NCBI RefSeq assembly: GCF_039537965.1
Contig: NZ_BAABBM010000001.1
Location: 1,302,001-1,366,000, forward strand
DNA: 64,000 bases
Reading direction: 5' to 3'
DNA from: Sphingomonas limnosediminicola
GTDB lineage: Bacteria; Pseudomonadota; Alphaproteobacteria; Sphingomonadales; Sphingomonadaceae
The first letter of the stretch is position 1; every line of letters begins with the position of its first letter. Positions 47,995 through 59,035 of this stretch are shown in pieces. The notes under the pieces are model-generated. The model made no database searches. It saw only the letters and a list, made by a program, of their open reading frames with translations, and was not told the DNA's origin. Made by a program: the position numbers and the translations under genes.

Positions 47995-49091
47995 ATGGCA
48001 ACCACGGCAGAACCCAGTCCAACCACCACTGCCGAGGCCGCGGGCGGGCCGACCAAGGCGAAGGGCTGGGGCACCGACGCGCCTGATCAGCCGCTTCACC
48101 CGATGGAGTTCGAGCGCCGGGCGCTTCGCCCGGACGACGTCGCGATCCAGATCACCTACGCAGGCATCTGCCACAGCGATCTCCACACGGCGCGCAACGA
48201 CTGGGGCGGAACTCGCTACCCGGTCATACCGGGCCACGAGATCGTCGGCACCGTCACGGCGATCGGCAACGAAGTCACGCGCCATCGCGTCGGCGATACC
48301 GTCGCCGTCGGCTGCATGGTCGACAGCTGCATGGAGTGCGACCAGTGTCTGGAGGGCTGGGAGGTCTTCTGCCGCAAGGGCTGCGTCCAGACCTACAACA
48401 GCGAAGACTATCACGATCATACCATCAGCAAGGGCGGCTATACCGACCATGTCGTCGTCCGCGACCATTTCTGCCTCAAGGTCCCGGAAGGCATGGACGT
48501 CAGCAAGATCGCACCGCTGCTGTGCGCCGGTATCACGACCTATTCGCCGCTGCGGCAATACAATGTCGGGCCGAACACCAAGATGGCCGTGGTCGGGCTT
48601 GGGGGCCTTGGCCACATGGGTGTGAAGCTCGGCGCTGCGCTGGGCGCGCACGTCACCATGATCACGACGACACCGAGCAAGGGCAAGGACGCGCGGGAAC
48701 TTGGCGCCCACGACGTGATCATCTCGACCGACGAGCAGCAGATGCGCGACGCGGCGACCCGCTTCGACTTTATCCTCAACACGATCCCGGTGAGCCATGA
48801 GATCGACGGCTATCTCAATCTGCTGGGCCGCTCGGGCCGCATGGTCATTGTCGGCGCGCTGACGCCGATGCCAGGCTTCACCGGCTTCAACATAATCTGG
48901 TGGAACCGCGCAGTCGGCGGATCCGCGATCGGCGGCATCCCGGAAACGCAGGAGATGCTCGATTTCTGCGCTGCCAAAGGCATTTACCCCGACTGCGAAT
49001 TCATCGAGATGAACCAGGTCAACGAAGCCTATGAGCGCCTGCTCAAGAACGACGTTCGCTACCGTTTCGTGATCGACATGAGCAAGGGCCT

Positions 49092-49095
<4 letters not shown>
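47995..49095 (+). CDS. Zinc-dependent NAD(P) alcohol dehydrogenase (YahK/AdhA-like)
   Basis: A 366-residue MDR-family enzyme. Catalytic zinc ligands appear in [20 protein letters not shown] and [12 protein letters not shown], the structural zinc cysteines in [20 protein letters not shown], and the Rossmann motif in [20 protein letters not shown]. The family prefers aldehyde reduction with NADPH. An extended Ala/Thr-rich head precedes the fold. Its stop overlaps the acetyl-CoA synthetase start (GTGA). Confidence 0.92.
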
Positions 49096-51010
<1,915 letters not shown>

Positions 51011-51014
<4 letters not shown>

Positions 51015-51481
51015 AGAACGCGATCGCAATTGCGCTGCTGCTTGCGGCGGCTCCGGCGCAAGCCGCGTTCAACCCGGTCGAATTCTTTCGCGGCAAGACG
51101 CATGGCGACGGCCTGCTCAAGGTCATTTTCCAGTCGCAAACCAAAATCTCGGTCGACAGCGAAGGCGTTGCCGAGAAAGACGGTTCGCTGCTTCTCAAGC
51201 AAACCATTCACGAGCAGGAGAAGCCGCCGCGCGTGCGCTACTGGCGTTTTCGGCAGACCGGCGCCAACCGCTTCGAAGGAACGCTGACCGATGCCGCCAG
51301 TCCCGTCCGCGTCGATGTCAAAGGCGACCAGGTGCGCATTCGTTACCAAGGGAAGAATCACCTGAACTTCGACCAGTTGCTGACGCCGAAAAATGCCCGG
51401 GAAGTTTCGAACAGCATGCGGGTGAGGCGGTTCGGGATCACCGTCGCGCGCTTCGAGGAGGTTATCCGCAAGCTGGACTGA
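51011..51481 (+). CDS. Exported DUF3833-like protein
   Basis: A 156-residue protein overlapping the acs stop (ATGA), with a signal peptide ([17 protein letters not shown]). The mature start [20 protein letters not shown] and the strands [20 protein letters not shown] then DGAS-like [13 protein letters not shown] match the DUF3833 lipoprotein-like fold, although no lipobox Cys is present. Role unknown. Coupling to acs is probably incidental. Confidence 0.65.
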
Positions 51482-51521
51482 ACCAGCCGCTTTGCTATCC
51501 GTGATCGCGCGGAGGGGAAGA

Positions 51522-53177
51522 ATGGCCACGGTTGCAGACAGTCACGAACAAAAGCCGTGGCCAATGGCGCGAGTTATCATCGCTTCGTCCGCCGGCACGG
51601 CGTTCGAATGGTATGACTTCTTCATCTTCGGCAGCCTCGCGCCGGTCATTTCCAAGGTCTTCTTCGCCGGGCTTGAACCGACCTCTGCGCTGCTCGCGGC
51701 GCTCGGCCTGTTCGCTGCCGGATTTGCCTTCCGCCCGCTCGGCGCCCTGATCTTCGGCGTGGTCGGCGACCGCCTTGGCCGCAAAGGCGCCTTCCTCGTC
51801 ACCGTGAGCTTGATGGGCGGCGCGACATTCTTGATCGGGCTTTTGCCGACTTACGCGCAGGTCGGCGCACTCGGACCGACGTTATTGATCATCCTGCGCA
51901 TCTTGCAGGGCATTGCGCTCGGCGGGGAGTATGGCGGCGCGGCGATCTACGTCGCGGAACATGCGCCGAACCAAAAGCGTGGCGCCTCGACGGGGTGGAT
52001 CCAGGCTTCCGCTTCGTTCGGCTTGCTGGCCGCGCTGCTCGTAATCGTCGCCACCCGAACGGCCGTCGGAGACGATGCATTCAACGCCTGGGCCTGGCGC
52101 ATTCCGTTCCTGATGTCCGCGATCTTGCTCGCGATCTCCGTCTGGATGCGCGTGAAACTGGCTGAGAGCCCGGCTTTCGCCAAGCTGCGCGAAGAGGGCG
52201 AGATCAGTAAGGCGCCGCTGCGCGAGGCGTTCGGCAATTGGAAAAGCCTGAAGCAAGTGCTGATCGCCTTCTTCGGCATCATGTGCGCGCAGGGCGCAGT
52301 CTGGTACTTCACCTTTTTCTACATGCAGGTCTTTCTCGAAAAGTCGCTCGGGCTACCCGGCCAGACCAAAGACCTGCTGCTTATCGTCATGACCGTCGTG
52401 AGCGCCCCTCTCTACGTCTACTTCGGCTGGCTCAGCGACCGCATCGGGCGCAAACCAGTGATGGTCGGCGGGATGCTGCTGGCGCTCGCGCTTTACTTCC
52501 CCGCATCGCACTGGATTGCCGCGGCGGCCAACCCGCAACTGATCGAAGCCCAACGCGCAACGCCCGTCGTCGTAGAGACTGATCCCGCCACCTGTGCCGT
52601 GCAGTTCGACCCCGTCGGCACCGCGAAATTCGTTAGCGCCTGCGACATCGCGAAGAGCAGCTTGGTCACCAAGGGCATCAATTTCTCCACGCAAGCTTCG
52701 CGTGATGGTCGGACTCAAGTAGTCGTGGGCACCGAGGCTGTGCCGATAAGCGGCGGCGAAGGCCTGAGCGGCGCGGACGTGAAAGCGCTCAAAACCAGGA
52801 CGACGGATGCGATCGGCTCCGAGCTGCAAGCCGCCGGCTACCCCAAGAGCGCGGATCCCAAGCAAGCGAACATGACGCTGCTCATCATCCTGCTGCTGCT
52901 ATTCGTGGTCGCGGCGACGGCGCTCTACGGCCCACAGGCCTCGGCGTTGGTGGAGATGTTCCCGACGCGCGTGCGCTACACGGCCATGTCGTTCCCCTAC
53001 CATGTCGGCACGGGCTGGGTTGGCGGCTTCCTGCCGGTGACCAGCTTCGCGCTGGTGGCGATCACGGGAAACATGTTCGAGGGGCTTTGGTACGCAGTCG
53101 TGTTTACGGCGATTTCCGTGGTCGTCTCGCTCCTGTTCCTGAAAGAGACCGCGGGGCGCGCGCTCAACCATCACTGA
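51522..53177 (+). CDS. MHS-type major-facilitator permease with a large central insertion
   Basis: About 551 residues from ATG 51522 (GAGGGG site). The MHS signature is present: IIASSAGTAFEWYDFFIFGS, FRPLGALIFGVVGDRLGRKG and ALGGEYGGAAIYVAEHAPN. Between the second-half helices at about residues 330-450 is a soluble, strand-rich insertion (AQRATPVVVETDPATCAVQF then GRTQVVVGTEAVPISGGEGL), larger than in typical members. It probably imports an organic acid by proton symport. It follows the CoA-ester genes and may feed them. Confidence 0.88.
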   Translation: MATVADSHEQKPWPMARVIIASSAGTAFEWYDFFIFGSLAPVISKVFFAGLEPTSALLAALGLFAAGFAFRPLGALIFGVVGDRLGRKGAFLVTVSLMGGATFLIGLLPTYAQVGALGPTLLIILRILQGIALGGEYGGAAIYVAEHAPNQKRGASTGWIQASASFGLLAALLVIVATRTAVGDDAFNAWAWRIPFLMSAILLAISVWMRVKLAESPAFAKLREEGEISKAPLREAFGNWKSLKQVLIAFFGIMCAQGAVWYFTFFYMQVFLEKSLGLPGQTKDLLLIVMTVVSAPLYVYFGWLSDRIGRKPVMVGGMLLALALYFPASHWIAAAANPQLIEAQRATPVVVETDPATCAVQFDPVGTAKFVSACDIAKSSLVTKGINFSTQASRDGRTQVVVGTEAVPISGGEGLSGADVKALKTRTTDAIGSELQAAGYPKSADPKQANMTLLIILLLLFVVAATALYGPQASALVEMFPTRVRYTAMSFPYHVGTGWVGGFLPVTSFALVAITGNMFEGLWYAVVFTAISVVVSLLFLKETAGRALNHH

Positions 53178-53181
53178 GGCG

Positions 53182-53886
53182 TTATGGCGCCCAGTGGATG
53201 TCGATCGGTTGTTCGACCTCGGCAAGGACGCGGCCGATCGGCAGCTTTGAGCTTTGGCCGTCGGCAATCGCCTGTTCCAGCACCTGCCGCTTCTGATCGC
53301 CGGTGATCGTGATCAGGATGGTGCGCGCCGACAGGATCGCCGCGCGCGTCAGCGTAACGCGAGCCACCGGCGCTTCCGGGGGCAGCGGGTCGGGCGTGAC
53401 GCCGATGGCGCGACGCGCTTTTGGCGCATCCAGCGCCGCCTGAAGGTCGGGACCGGAAAAGATCGAGGCCGTGTGCCCATCAGCGCCCATTCCGAGCCAG
53501 ACGAGATCCGGCGGCCAGGGCAGGTCCTGAAGGCGAGCATCGGCGGCATTGCCTGCCGCGCGAACGTCTTCGGCGCCGCCGCTGACGATCGGGATCACCC
53601 GGGCTCCGGTCGGCAGGAAGGCGCGCGCGATTTCCCGAACGTTGGAAAGGTCGTTGTCGACGGCGACCAGGCGGTCGTCGGTCGGGATCACGGTAACGCG
53701 CTTCCATGGCAGCTTTTGCTTCGCCAGCTTGGCGAAGACGGCGGGACCAGTCGTGCCGCCTGGCACCGCGATCAGCGACGCGTTGCGCGCCTCGACAGCG
53801 CTGTCGATGATGAATCCGACGTCGCCGGCGACCGCGTCGCTCAGCTCGTCGAGCGAGTCATATTCCCACCATTCTGCTTCGATCAT
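53182..53886 (-). CDS. pgl: 6-phosphogluconolactonase
   Basis: About 234 residues from ATG 53886 (MIEAEWWEYDSLDELSDAVA). The NagB-like fold shows AVPGGTTGPAVFAKLAKQKL, VIPTDDRLVAVDNDLSNVRE and the signature LVWLGMGADGHTASIFSG. It hydrolyses 6-phosphogluconolactone in the pentose-phosphate and Entner-Doudoroff routes. It converges on the MHS permease with a 4-bp gap and is upstream-adjacent to tonB, which is transcribed in the same direction. Confidence 0.93.
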   Translation of the reverse strand: MIEAEWWEYDSLDELSDAVAGDVGFIIDSAVEARNASLIAVPGGTTGPAVFAKLAKQKLPWKRVTVIPTDDRLVAVDNDLSNVREIARAFLPTGARVIPIVSGGAEDVRAAGNAADARLQDLPWPPDLVWLGMGADGHTASIFSGPDLQAALDAPKARRAIGVTPDPLPPEAPVARVTLTRAAILSARTILITITGDQKRQVLEQAIADGQSSKLPIGRVLAEVEQPIDIHWAP

Positions 53887-53905
53887 GGCTGGCCCCTTGT
53901 CGGAT

Positions 53906-54628
53906 TCAGCGGCCAACGTCCACCTGCTTGTAGCCGAACCATGCGGCGACCGGATTGCCGCGCGCGTCGAGCGCCGGGCGGAACAGCCCGCGCTGGACAA
54001 TCAGGCTGCAGGTCCACTGATCGGCATTCGGATTGCCGAAGGAACGCATGACGTCGCAGCGGCTCGGACGGCCGTTCGGCTCGATCCGCAAGCGAAGGAA
54101 AATGGCGCCGCCGCGAGGCCAGCCGCGCATCACAGCGTCGGGGTAGTCGCGGGCGGAGATACCCCGGACCAGGCTGACAGGCGTGGCGGCGCCCCCGCCC
54201 GATCCTGCTCCGCTGCCGTTCCCGGCGCCTTCTCCATTCCCCGTCCCACCAGCGCCGGTGCCTGGTCCACGAACGTCGGACGCACCCTGAGTTGATGCGG
54301 CGCCCTGGCGCGGCGTTTCAGTCGCCGCGATTTGAGGGACAGGCGGTGTGACGATTCGGGGCTTCGGCGCGACGACCGGCGTCGCCTCGCTTTTGATGTT
54401 CTTCGGCGAGCCGCCGGCCTTCTGATCAGGTCGCGGTTGCGGTTGTTGTTGCGGAGGGGTCGGTGGCGGCAGCACGATGACGTCGAACACGCGAAGGGCC
54501 GCCTGCGGGTCCGTCAGATCGATACGGCCCGATAAGTGCAGGAAGGCGAACAAAAGCGCAGCGTGGATCGCAATCACTGCCGCGATCGCGCCGCTCTTGT
54601 CTTTCGTATCGAGATTGGACCGGTACAT
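53906..54628 (-). CDS. tonB: Energy transducer TonB
   Basis: A 240-residue protein with one N-terminal transmembrane helix (AIAAVIAIHAALLFAFLHLS), a Pro/Gln-rich periplasmic spacer (LPPPTPPQQQPQPRPDQKAG), a Gly-rich stretch, and the C-terminal TonB domain (ISARDYPDAVMRGWPRGGAI then FLRLRIEPNGRPSRCDVMRS). It passes proton-motive force to outer-membrane receptors such as those encoded in this window. No ExbB/ExbD genes are nearby. A Gly repeat in the spacer is longer than usual. Confidence 0.9.
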   Translation of the reverse strand: MYRSNLDTKDKSGAIAAVIAIHAALLFAFLHLSGRIDLTDPQAALRVFDVIVLPPPTPPQQQPQPRPDQKAGGSPKNIKSEATPVVAPKPRIVTPPVPQIAATETPRQGAASTQGASDVRGPGTGAGGTGNGEGAGNGSGAGSGGGAATPVSLVRGISARDYPDAVMRGWPRGGAIFLRLRIEPNGRPSRCDVMRSFGNPNADQWTCSLIVQRGLFRPALDARGNPVAAWFGYKQVDVGR

Positions 54629-54738
54629 TCACCCCGGTCAACGCCAATAGCAGTCGCGCGTTGCCGTATCCAACATTGGAACAGGCGCCGGACGTGGGGG
54701 GAAGTACGTCCGGCGCCAGCACGCGTGCTCTCTGAACG

Positions 54739-54867
54739 CTATCTGCTGGAACTCGCCTTGCGGCCGCCGCCGTGACTCGCCTTGCCACCTTTGCTGGCAA
54801 TCTCGCGCTGCTTCGCGGGATCCATCGCGGCAAAGCCGCGCTTCGATCCGCTTTTGGTCAATGGCAT
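54739..54867 (-). CDS. KGG-motif stress-induced small protein
   Basis: A 42-residue protein with ATG 54867 after a strong GGAGGAAGAGG site. It reads MPLTKSGSKRGFAAMDPAKQ then REIASKGGKASHGGGRKA, carrying the KGG repeat of the stress-induced (YciG/GsiB-like) family. Such peptides are hydrophilic and induced by general stress. It stands alone. Confidence 0.75.
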   Translation of the reverse strand: MPLTKSGSKRGFAAMDPAKQREIASKGGKASHGGGRKASSSR

Positions 54868-55014
54868 CCTCTTCCTCCTTTCTGGTGGTCGCCAAAACGC
54901 GGTTCGGCGCTCACGGTTCACAATGCTGATTGAGGTTAAGACGAACTTCAGTCGGGCGATTCGACGCGCAAATTTTGACATTGATTCAGTGCGTAAATGC
55001 AGATCAATGACGGT

Positions 55015-57117
55015 TTAACGCAGGCGTAATCCAATCCATAAAGTGCGCGGCGTCGCGCGCTCGATCGAGCCGTCGGCGTTAATGCCCGCCATGACCAGCT
55101 TGTCCATGAGATTTTCAGCGCGCGCCACAATTAGCAGGCGCGGCGAGAGAGGCCATGAGGCGAAGGCGTCGACCGTGGTTGCCGCATTCAGTTTGCGCGT
55201 ATTGAGGTCGTCCTCAAACTGCGCACTGACATGTCGCACGATGACTTGCGCGCCTTTGCCTGCATCATCGTAGCCAGCCCCTATGGTTGCCGCGAAATCG
55301 GGCGTCTGCGCGGGTCGAGGTCCATCCAGGAACGCAGCCGCGCCAGTCGAGCGCATGCGTGCGTGCGTACAGCTCAGACCGCCTTGCAGTTGCCAACCGC
55401 CGCGCGACCATTGTGCTGCAGCTTCAAGACCGTGCACGTCGACAGCATCGACATTCTGCCGTTGGCGATACGTCCCGCCAGCCGGAACAAAGCCGACGCC
55501 GGGAAAATTGCCAGGCCCCGCGCCGAGCGTGACGTTCGCGATCGCATCACTTAGCCGGTTGACGAAGCCGGTCAGCGAGATCTCCACATTGCCGCGCGCA
55601 TATTCGACCCCCGCTTCGGCACCGAACAACCGCTCTGGAGCGAGATCTGCATTTGCGGCCGTCGCGTCAAGGCCGACACGGAACGGCCGAAACAACTCGT
55701 TCAGCGTCGGCATGCGCCACCCGAGGTACCCGGCCGCGCGAAGTCGGAAGCCACCACCAAGCCGGGCGATGACGCCGCCGCGCGCCGTCGGCAACCAGCC
55801 GCCTCGTTCCGGGTCCCGGTCGTCGCGAAGCACGGCGCTGGTGGCGATTAGCTGCTCGAACAAATGTCCATTGCTTACCTGCCAGTGGTCGATGCGCATT
55901 CCGCCCGTCAGCGTCACCGGGTCAAAATCAACAGTCGCTTCGGCGAAAGCTCCGGCCGTCCAGGCCACGCCGCCCGCGAAGCGCCGCCGCTTGGGTTCGC
56001 CCGCGACGTAATTGTACAGCTCACGCGATTCCCCGGTCGTTCGGCGGGTGTCGGCGCCAATCCGCAGCTCCATATTTTTCGGCATCGGGGGGCGTAACTC
56101 GAAGCTGCCCCCGACACCGTTGGACGGTACCGAATATTGAAGCGACACGCGCGTTGCTATCGCCCGTCCCGGACCGACGCTTGCGAAGCTGCTCATCAGA
56201 TTGCGCCACTGCCAATAAGCGAGCGCGCTCCACTGCCATCGCCCGTGCCCGACCAGCCGGACCGATCCGTCTGCCCCGTTGGTGCGATTGATGCTGAAGT
56301 CTGTCCCCCGGGTGCGCCAATCATGTAAGCCGTCGGCGCTGACTTGTAATTTGATGTCGGCGGCAATGCGATAGTTCCACTGCGCCCGGGCGCTCCAGTC
56401 TCGATAAGGCGCGTGTCGGTCGGCCGGCCCACGGGTCGCCTCCGTTATCGGAACGAAGCCGCCGCCACGCTCAGCGCGTCCAGACAAACTGAGAACGCCA
56501 TCGCCCGTGGCAATGCCGGCATATGCCCTGCCCTCGGCCGACGTCCGGCTGCCCGCATCGACCTCGCCTGAAAGCCCGCGCTCGGACCGGCTGAACATTT
56601 CGATCGTCCCCGCCAGAGCGCCCGGGCCGTTGGCGACGCTTCCGCCGCCACGGACGATGCGGATCTGGCGAAGGCCCAACGGATCATATGCCGGCCAATT
56701 GACCCAGCCGCCGAACGGGTCCGTCTGTGGCACCCCGTCGAGCATGAGCAAGGCGCGGCTCGACGCATTGCCGCCAAGTGCGCGCAGCGTGACGCCCTGG
56801 CTCGTTGGATGTCCGCTATGCGAGTCTGACCGCCGGAACAGTTGAACGCCGGGGACGTCCTTCAGCAGCTGGTCAAGAGCGTGACTCGGCGAACTCTCGA
56901 TTTCGCGCCCTGAGATGAGATTGATTGAGTAAGCGCTCTCCGCCCTTGCTTCAGGCAAGGCAGCGCCAGTCACGACAATCTCGGCTGCGGGAGGTGATGG
57001 CGGAAGCGCGTTGGGCACGCACCGGTCTCGATTGGCTAGAGGGCTTCTTACAGTCTGCTGCAAAGCCCTCGCCGACAGCCGGTTCCGCGTCGAGCGAAAT
57101 CCCGTTTCGAAACACAA
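55015..57117 (-). CDS. TonB-dependent receptor lacking a visible signal peptide
   Basis: A 700-residue reading frame whose only upstream start is a TTG at 57117, preceded by an in-frame stop. Plug-domain motifs are present: SPPAAEIVVTGAALPEARAE, DQLLKDVPGVQLFRRSDSHS and LRQIRIVRGGGSVANGPGAL, and the barrel ends in LWIGLRLR. The first 47 residues are basic and carry no hydrophobic core, so the signal peptide appears lost or is in another frame upstream. The rest is intact. The substrate (iron chelate, vitamin or sugar) is unknown. Confidence 0.8.
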   Translation of the reverse strand: MCFETGFRSTRNRLSARALQQTVRSPLANRDRCVPNALPPSPPAAEIVVTGAALPEARAESAYSINLISGREIESSPSHALDQLLKDVPGVQLFRRSDSHSGHPTSQGVTLRALGGNASSRALLMLDGVPQTDPFGGWVNWPAYDPLGLRQIRIVRGGGSVANGPGALAGTIEMFSRSERGLSGEVDAGSRTSAEGRAYAGIATGDGVLSLSGRAERGGGFVPITEATRGPADRHAPYRDWSARAQWNYRIAADIKLQVSADGLHDWRTRGTDFSINRTNGADGSVRLVGHGRWQWSALAYWQWRNLMSSFASVGPGRAIATRVSLQYSVPSNGVGGSFELRPPMPKNMELRIGADTRRTTGESRELYNYVAGEPKRRRFAGGVAWTAGAFAEATVDFDPVTLTGGMRIDHWQVSNGHLFEQLIATSAVLRDDRDPERGGWLPTARGGVIARLGGGFRLRAAGYLGWRMPTLNELFRPFRVGLDATAANADLAPERLFGAEAGVEYARGNVEISLTGFVNRLSDAIANVTLGAGPGNFPGVGFVPAGGTYRQRQNVDAVDVHGLEAAAQWSRGGWQLQGGLSCTHARMRSTGAAAFLDGPRPAQTPDFAATIGAGYDDAGKGAQVIVRHVSAQFEDDLNTRKLNAATTVDAFASWPLSPRLLIVARAENLMDKLVMAGINADGSIERATPRTLWIGLRLR

Positions 57118-57238
57118 TGGAGGGGCTCAGGAGTATAACGGCTGTTAGTTTTCCGTTGCCGCGCTTTGGTTAAAATGGTCTTAAGCTTATTGTTTGTGCC
57201 GGCGACTCGGCACTTTCAACCGGGAAGGGGGCGCCCCG

Positions 57239-59035
57239 GTGAGCTTGGTTTGGAGACTCATTTGCGGCTCGAGCCGCTCGACTTGGGGTGCCGCGAAGCG
57301 GCTGCTCCTGACCTCGATTCTTGCCTCCGCGACGAGCCCGGCCTCTGGCCAGGCTGTTTCTCAAATCGTCCCGACGACGCGCGAGCAAATCACTCATCCC
57401 GTTGCGCCGGTCCAGCAGCGTCGGCCGTCGCGACTGGAGGTTGAAGGCGGCATCGAGCGCGCCCCCTGCGCGCTCGACGGTCCTGATTATCAGAACATTC
57501 GACTGACCCTTCGCGCTGCCGAATTCGAAGGGCTGCAAGGGCTGTCCGCAGCAGACCTCACGCCCGCCTACGCTTCGTTCGTCGGACGTGAACAGCCTAT
57601 CTCAGTCGTCTGCGAAATACGCGACCGCGCCGCGACCATCCTGCGCGACGCCGGCTACGTCGCAGCCGTTCAGGTGCCGGAGCAGAAGATCGACAATGGT
57701 GTCATCCACTTCCGTGTCCTGATGGCGCACCTCGCGCAGATTCACGTGCGCGGTGACGCCGTCGGCGCAGAACGGACGATTGCCGGCTATCTGAACAAGC
57801 TTACTAAAGAACCAGTGTTCAATCGCTTCGATGCGGAGCGCTATCTCCTGCTGGCCAGTGACTTGCCGGGGTACACCGTGCGGTTGACGTTGCGGCCGGC
57901 AGGCACGACGCCAGGCGAAGTCATCGGCGACGTCACCGTCCAGCGCCAGCCGGCCTATGTCGACGCCAATATCCAGAACAGCGGATCACGGGAGATCGGT
58001 CGTTGGGGCGGTGTCGTTCGCGCGCAGCTGTACGGCCTCACCGGCCTTGGCGACCGCACCACCCTCGCCGCTTACAGCACAGCGGACTTTCACGAGCAGC
58101 AGACGCTGCAGATCGGTCACGACTTTCACATCGGCCCTGACGGCCTCAGCGTTTCCGGCTCTTTCATTTACGCCTGGGAGCGCCCGTCAATTCCCGATGC
58201 TAACGTCCTCGCCAGAACGCTGCTCGCAACGGTAGAGGTCGGCTATCCGTTCGTCCGCCGTCAGTCACAGACGATCCGCGGGGCGATCGGCATGGACTAC
58301 GTCAACCAGAGCGTCGATCTCGACCATATCGAACTGACCCGGGACCACCTCCGCGTCGCCTACGCCCGCCTCGGCTTCGACTTGATGAGCACCGATTATT
58401 CGGACGGCAATTTTTCACAAGCCGAACCCAGGTGGCGCGTCACCGGTCTGTTCGCTCTCCGTCAGGGCTTGGACATTCTTGGCGCCAGCCCCTACTGCGG
58501 ATCGAGCGGGTCTAACTGTGACGTCCCACCCAGCCGCGCGGTTGGGCATCCCACGGCCACAGTGTTTCGCTCGACCACCTTTGGCGAATTTCGCCCTGTG
58601 CCTAAGCTGACTTTCTCGCTTGGCCTGCTGGCCCAATATGCGTGGAAGCCGCTGTTGAGTTTCGAGCAATTCTCCGCGGGCAATTACACTGTCGGCCGCG
58701 GCTACGATCCGGGCGTACTGCTCGGCGATAAAGGTTTCGGAACGCAGGCCGAGATCCGGTACGGCAGCCACGTGCCGCAGAGTGCGCGGAGCGCGGCAAT
58801 CGAAGGTTACGCTTTCTGGGATCATGCCGCAGTTGGTAACCGCGACCACCTGATTGATCCGATTGGACGCCAACATCTCGACTCCGTCGGTGCAGGCGCC
58901 CGCATCAATTTCGACCGCTTCGCGCTCGACGCTGCGCTCGCCGTACCGCTTACCCGCATCGGGATCGACGACCGTCGCCCCGACCCCAGGTTCCTCGTCT
59001 CGCTGACAAGCAGGCTCTGGCCATGGAGCTACTGA
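57239..59035 (+). CDS. Two-partner secretion outer-membrane transporter (TpsB/ShlB-like)
   Basis: About 598 residues from GTG 57239, with an AAGGGGG site. After a signal-like segment (LLLTSILASATSPASG) come two POTRA domains (EIRDRAATILRDAGYVAAVQ with PEQKIDNGVIHFRVLMAH and LASDLPGYTVRLTLRPAG) and a 16-strand-type barrel ending LTSRLWPWSY. It exports the large partner encoded next, whose start overlaps its stop (TGATG). Divergent to the TonB-dependent receptor. Confidence 0.9.
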   Translation: MSLVWRLICGSSRSTWGAAKRLLLTSILASATSPASGQAVSQIVPTTREQITHPVAPVQQRRPSRLEVEGGIERAPCALDGPDYQNIRLTLRAAEFEGLQGLSAADLTPAYASFVGREQPISVVCEIRDRAATILRDAGYVAAVQVPEQKIDNGVIHFRVLMAHLAQIHVRGDAVGAERTIAGYLNKLTKEPVFNRFDAERYLLLASDLPGYTVRLTLRPAGTTPGEVIGDVTVQRQPAYVDANIQNSGSREIGRWGGVVRAQLYGLTGLGDRTTLAAYSTADFHEQQTLQIGHDFHIGPDGLSVSGSFIYAWERPSIPDANVLARTLLATVEVGYPFVRRQSQTIRGAIGMDYVNQSVDLDHIELTRDHLRVAYARLGFDLMSTDYSDGNFSQAEPRWRVTGLFALRQGLDILGASPYCGSSGSNCDVPPSRAVGHPTATVFRSTTFGEFRPVPKLTFSLGLLAQYAWKPLLSFEQFSAGNYTVGRGYDPGVLLGDKGFGTQAEIRYGSHVPQSARSAAIEGYAFWDHAAVGNRDHLIDPIGRQHLDSVGAGARINFDRFALDAALAVPLTRIGIDDRRPDPRFLVSLTSRLWPWSY

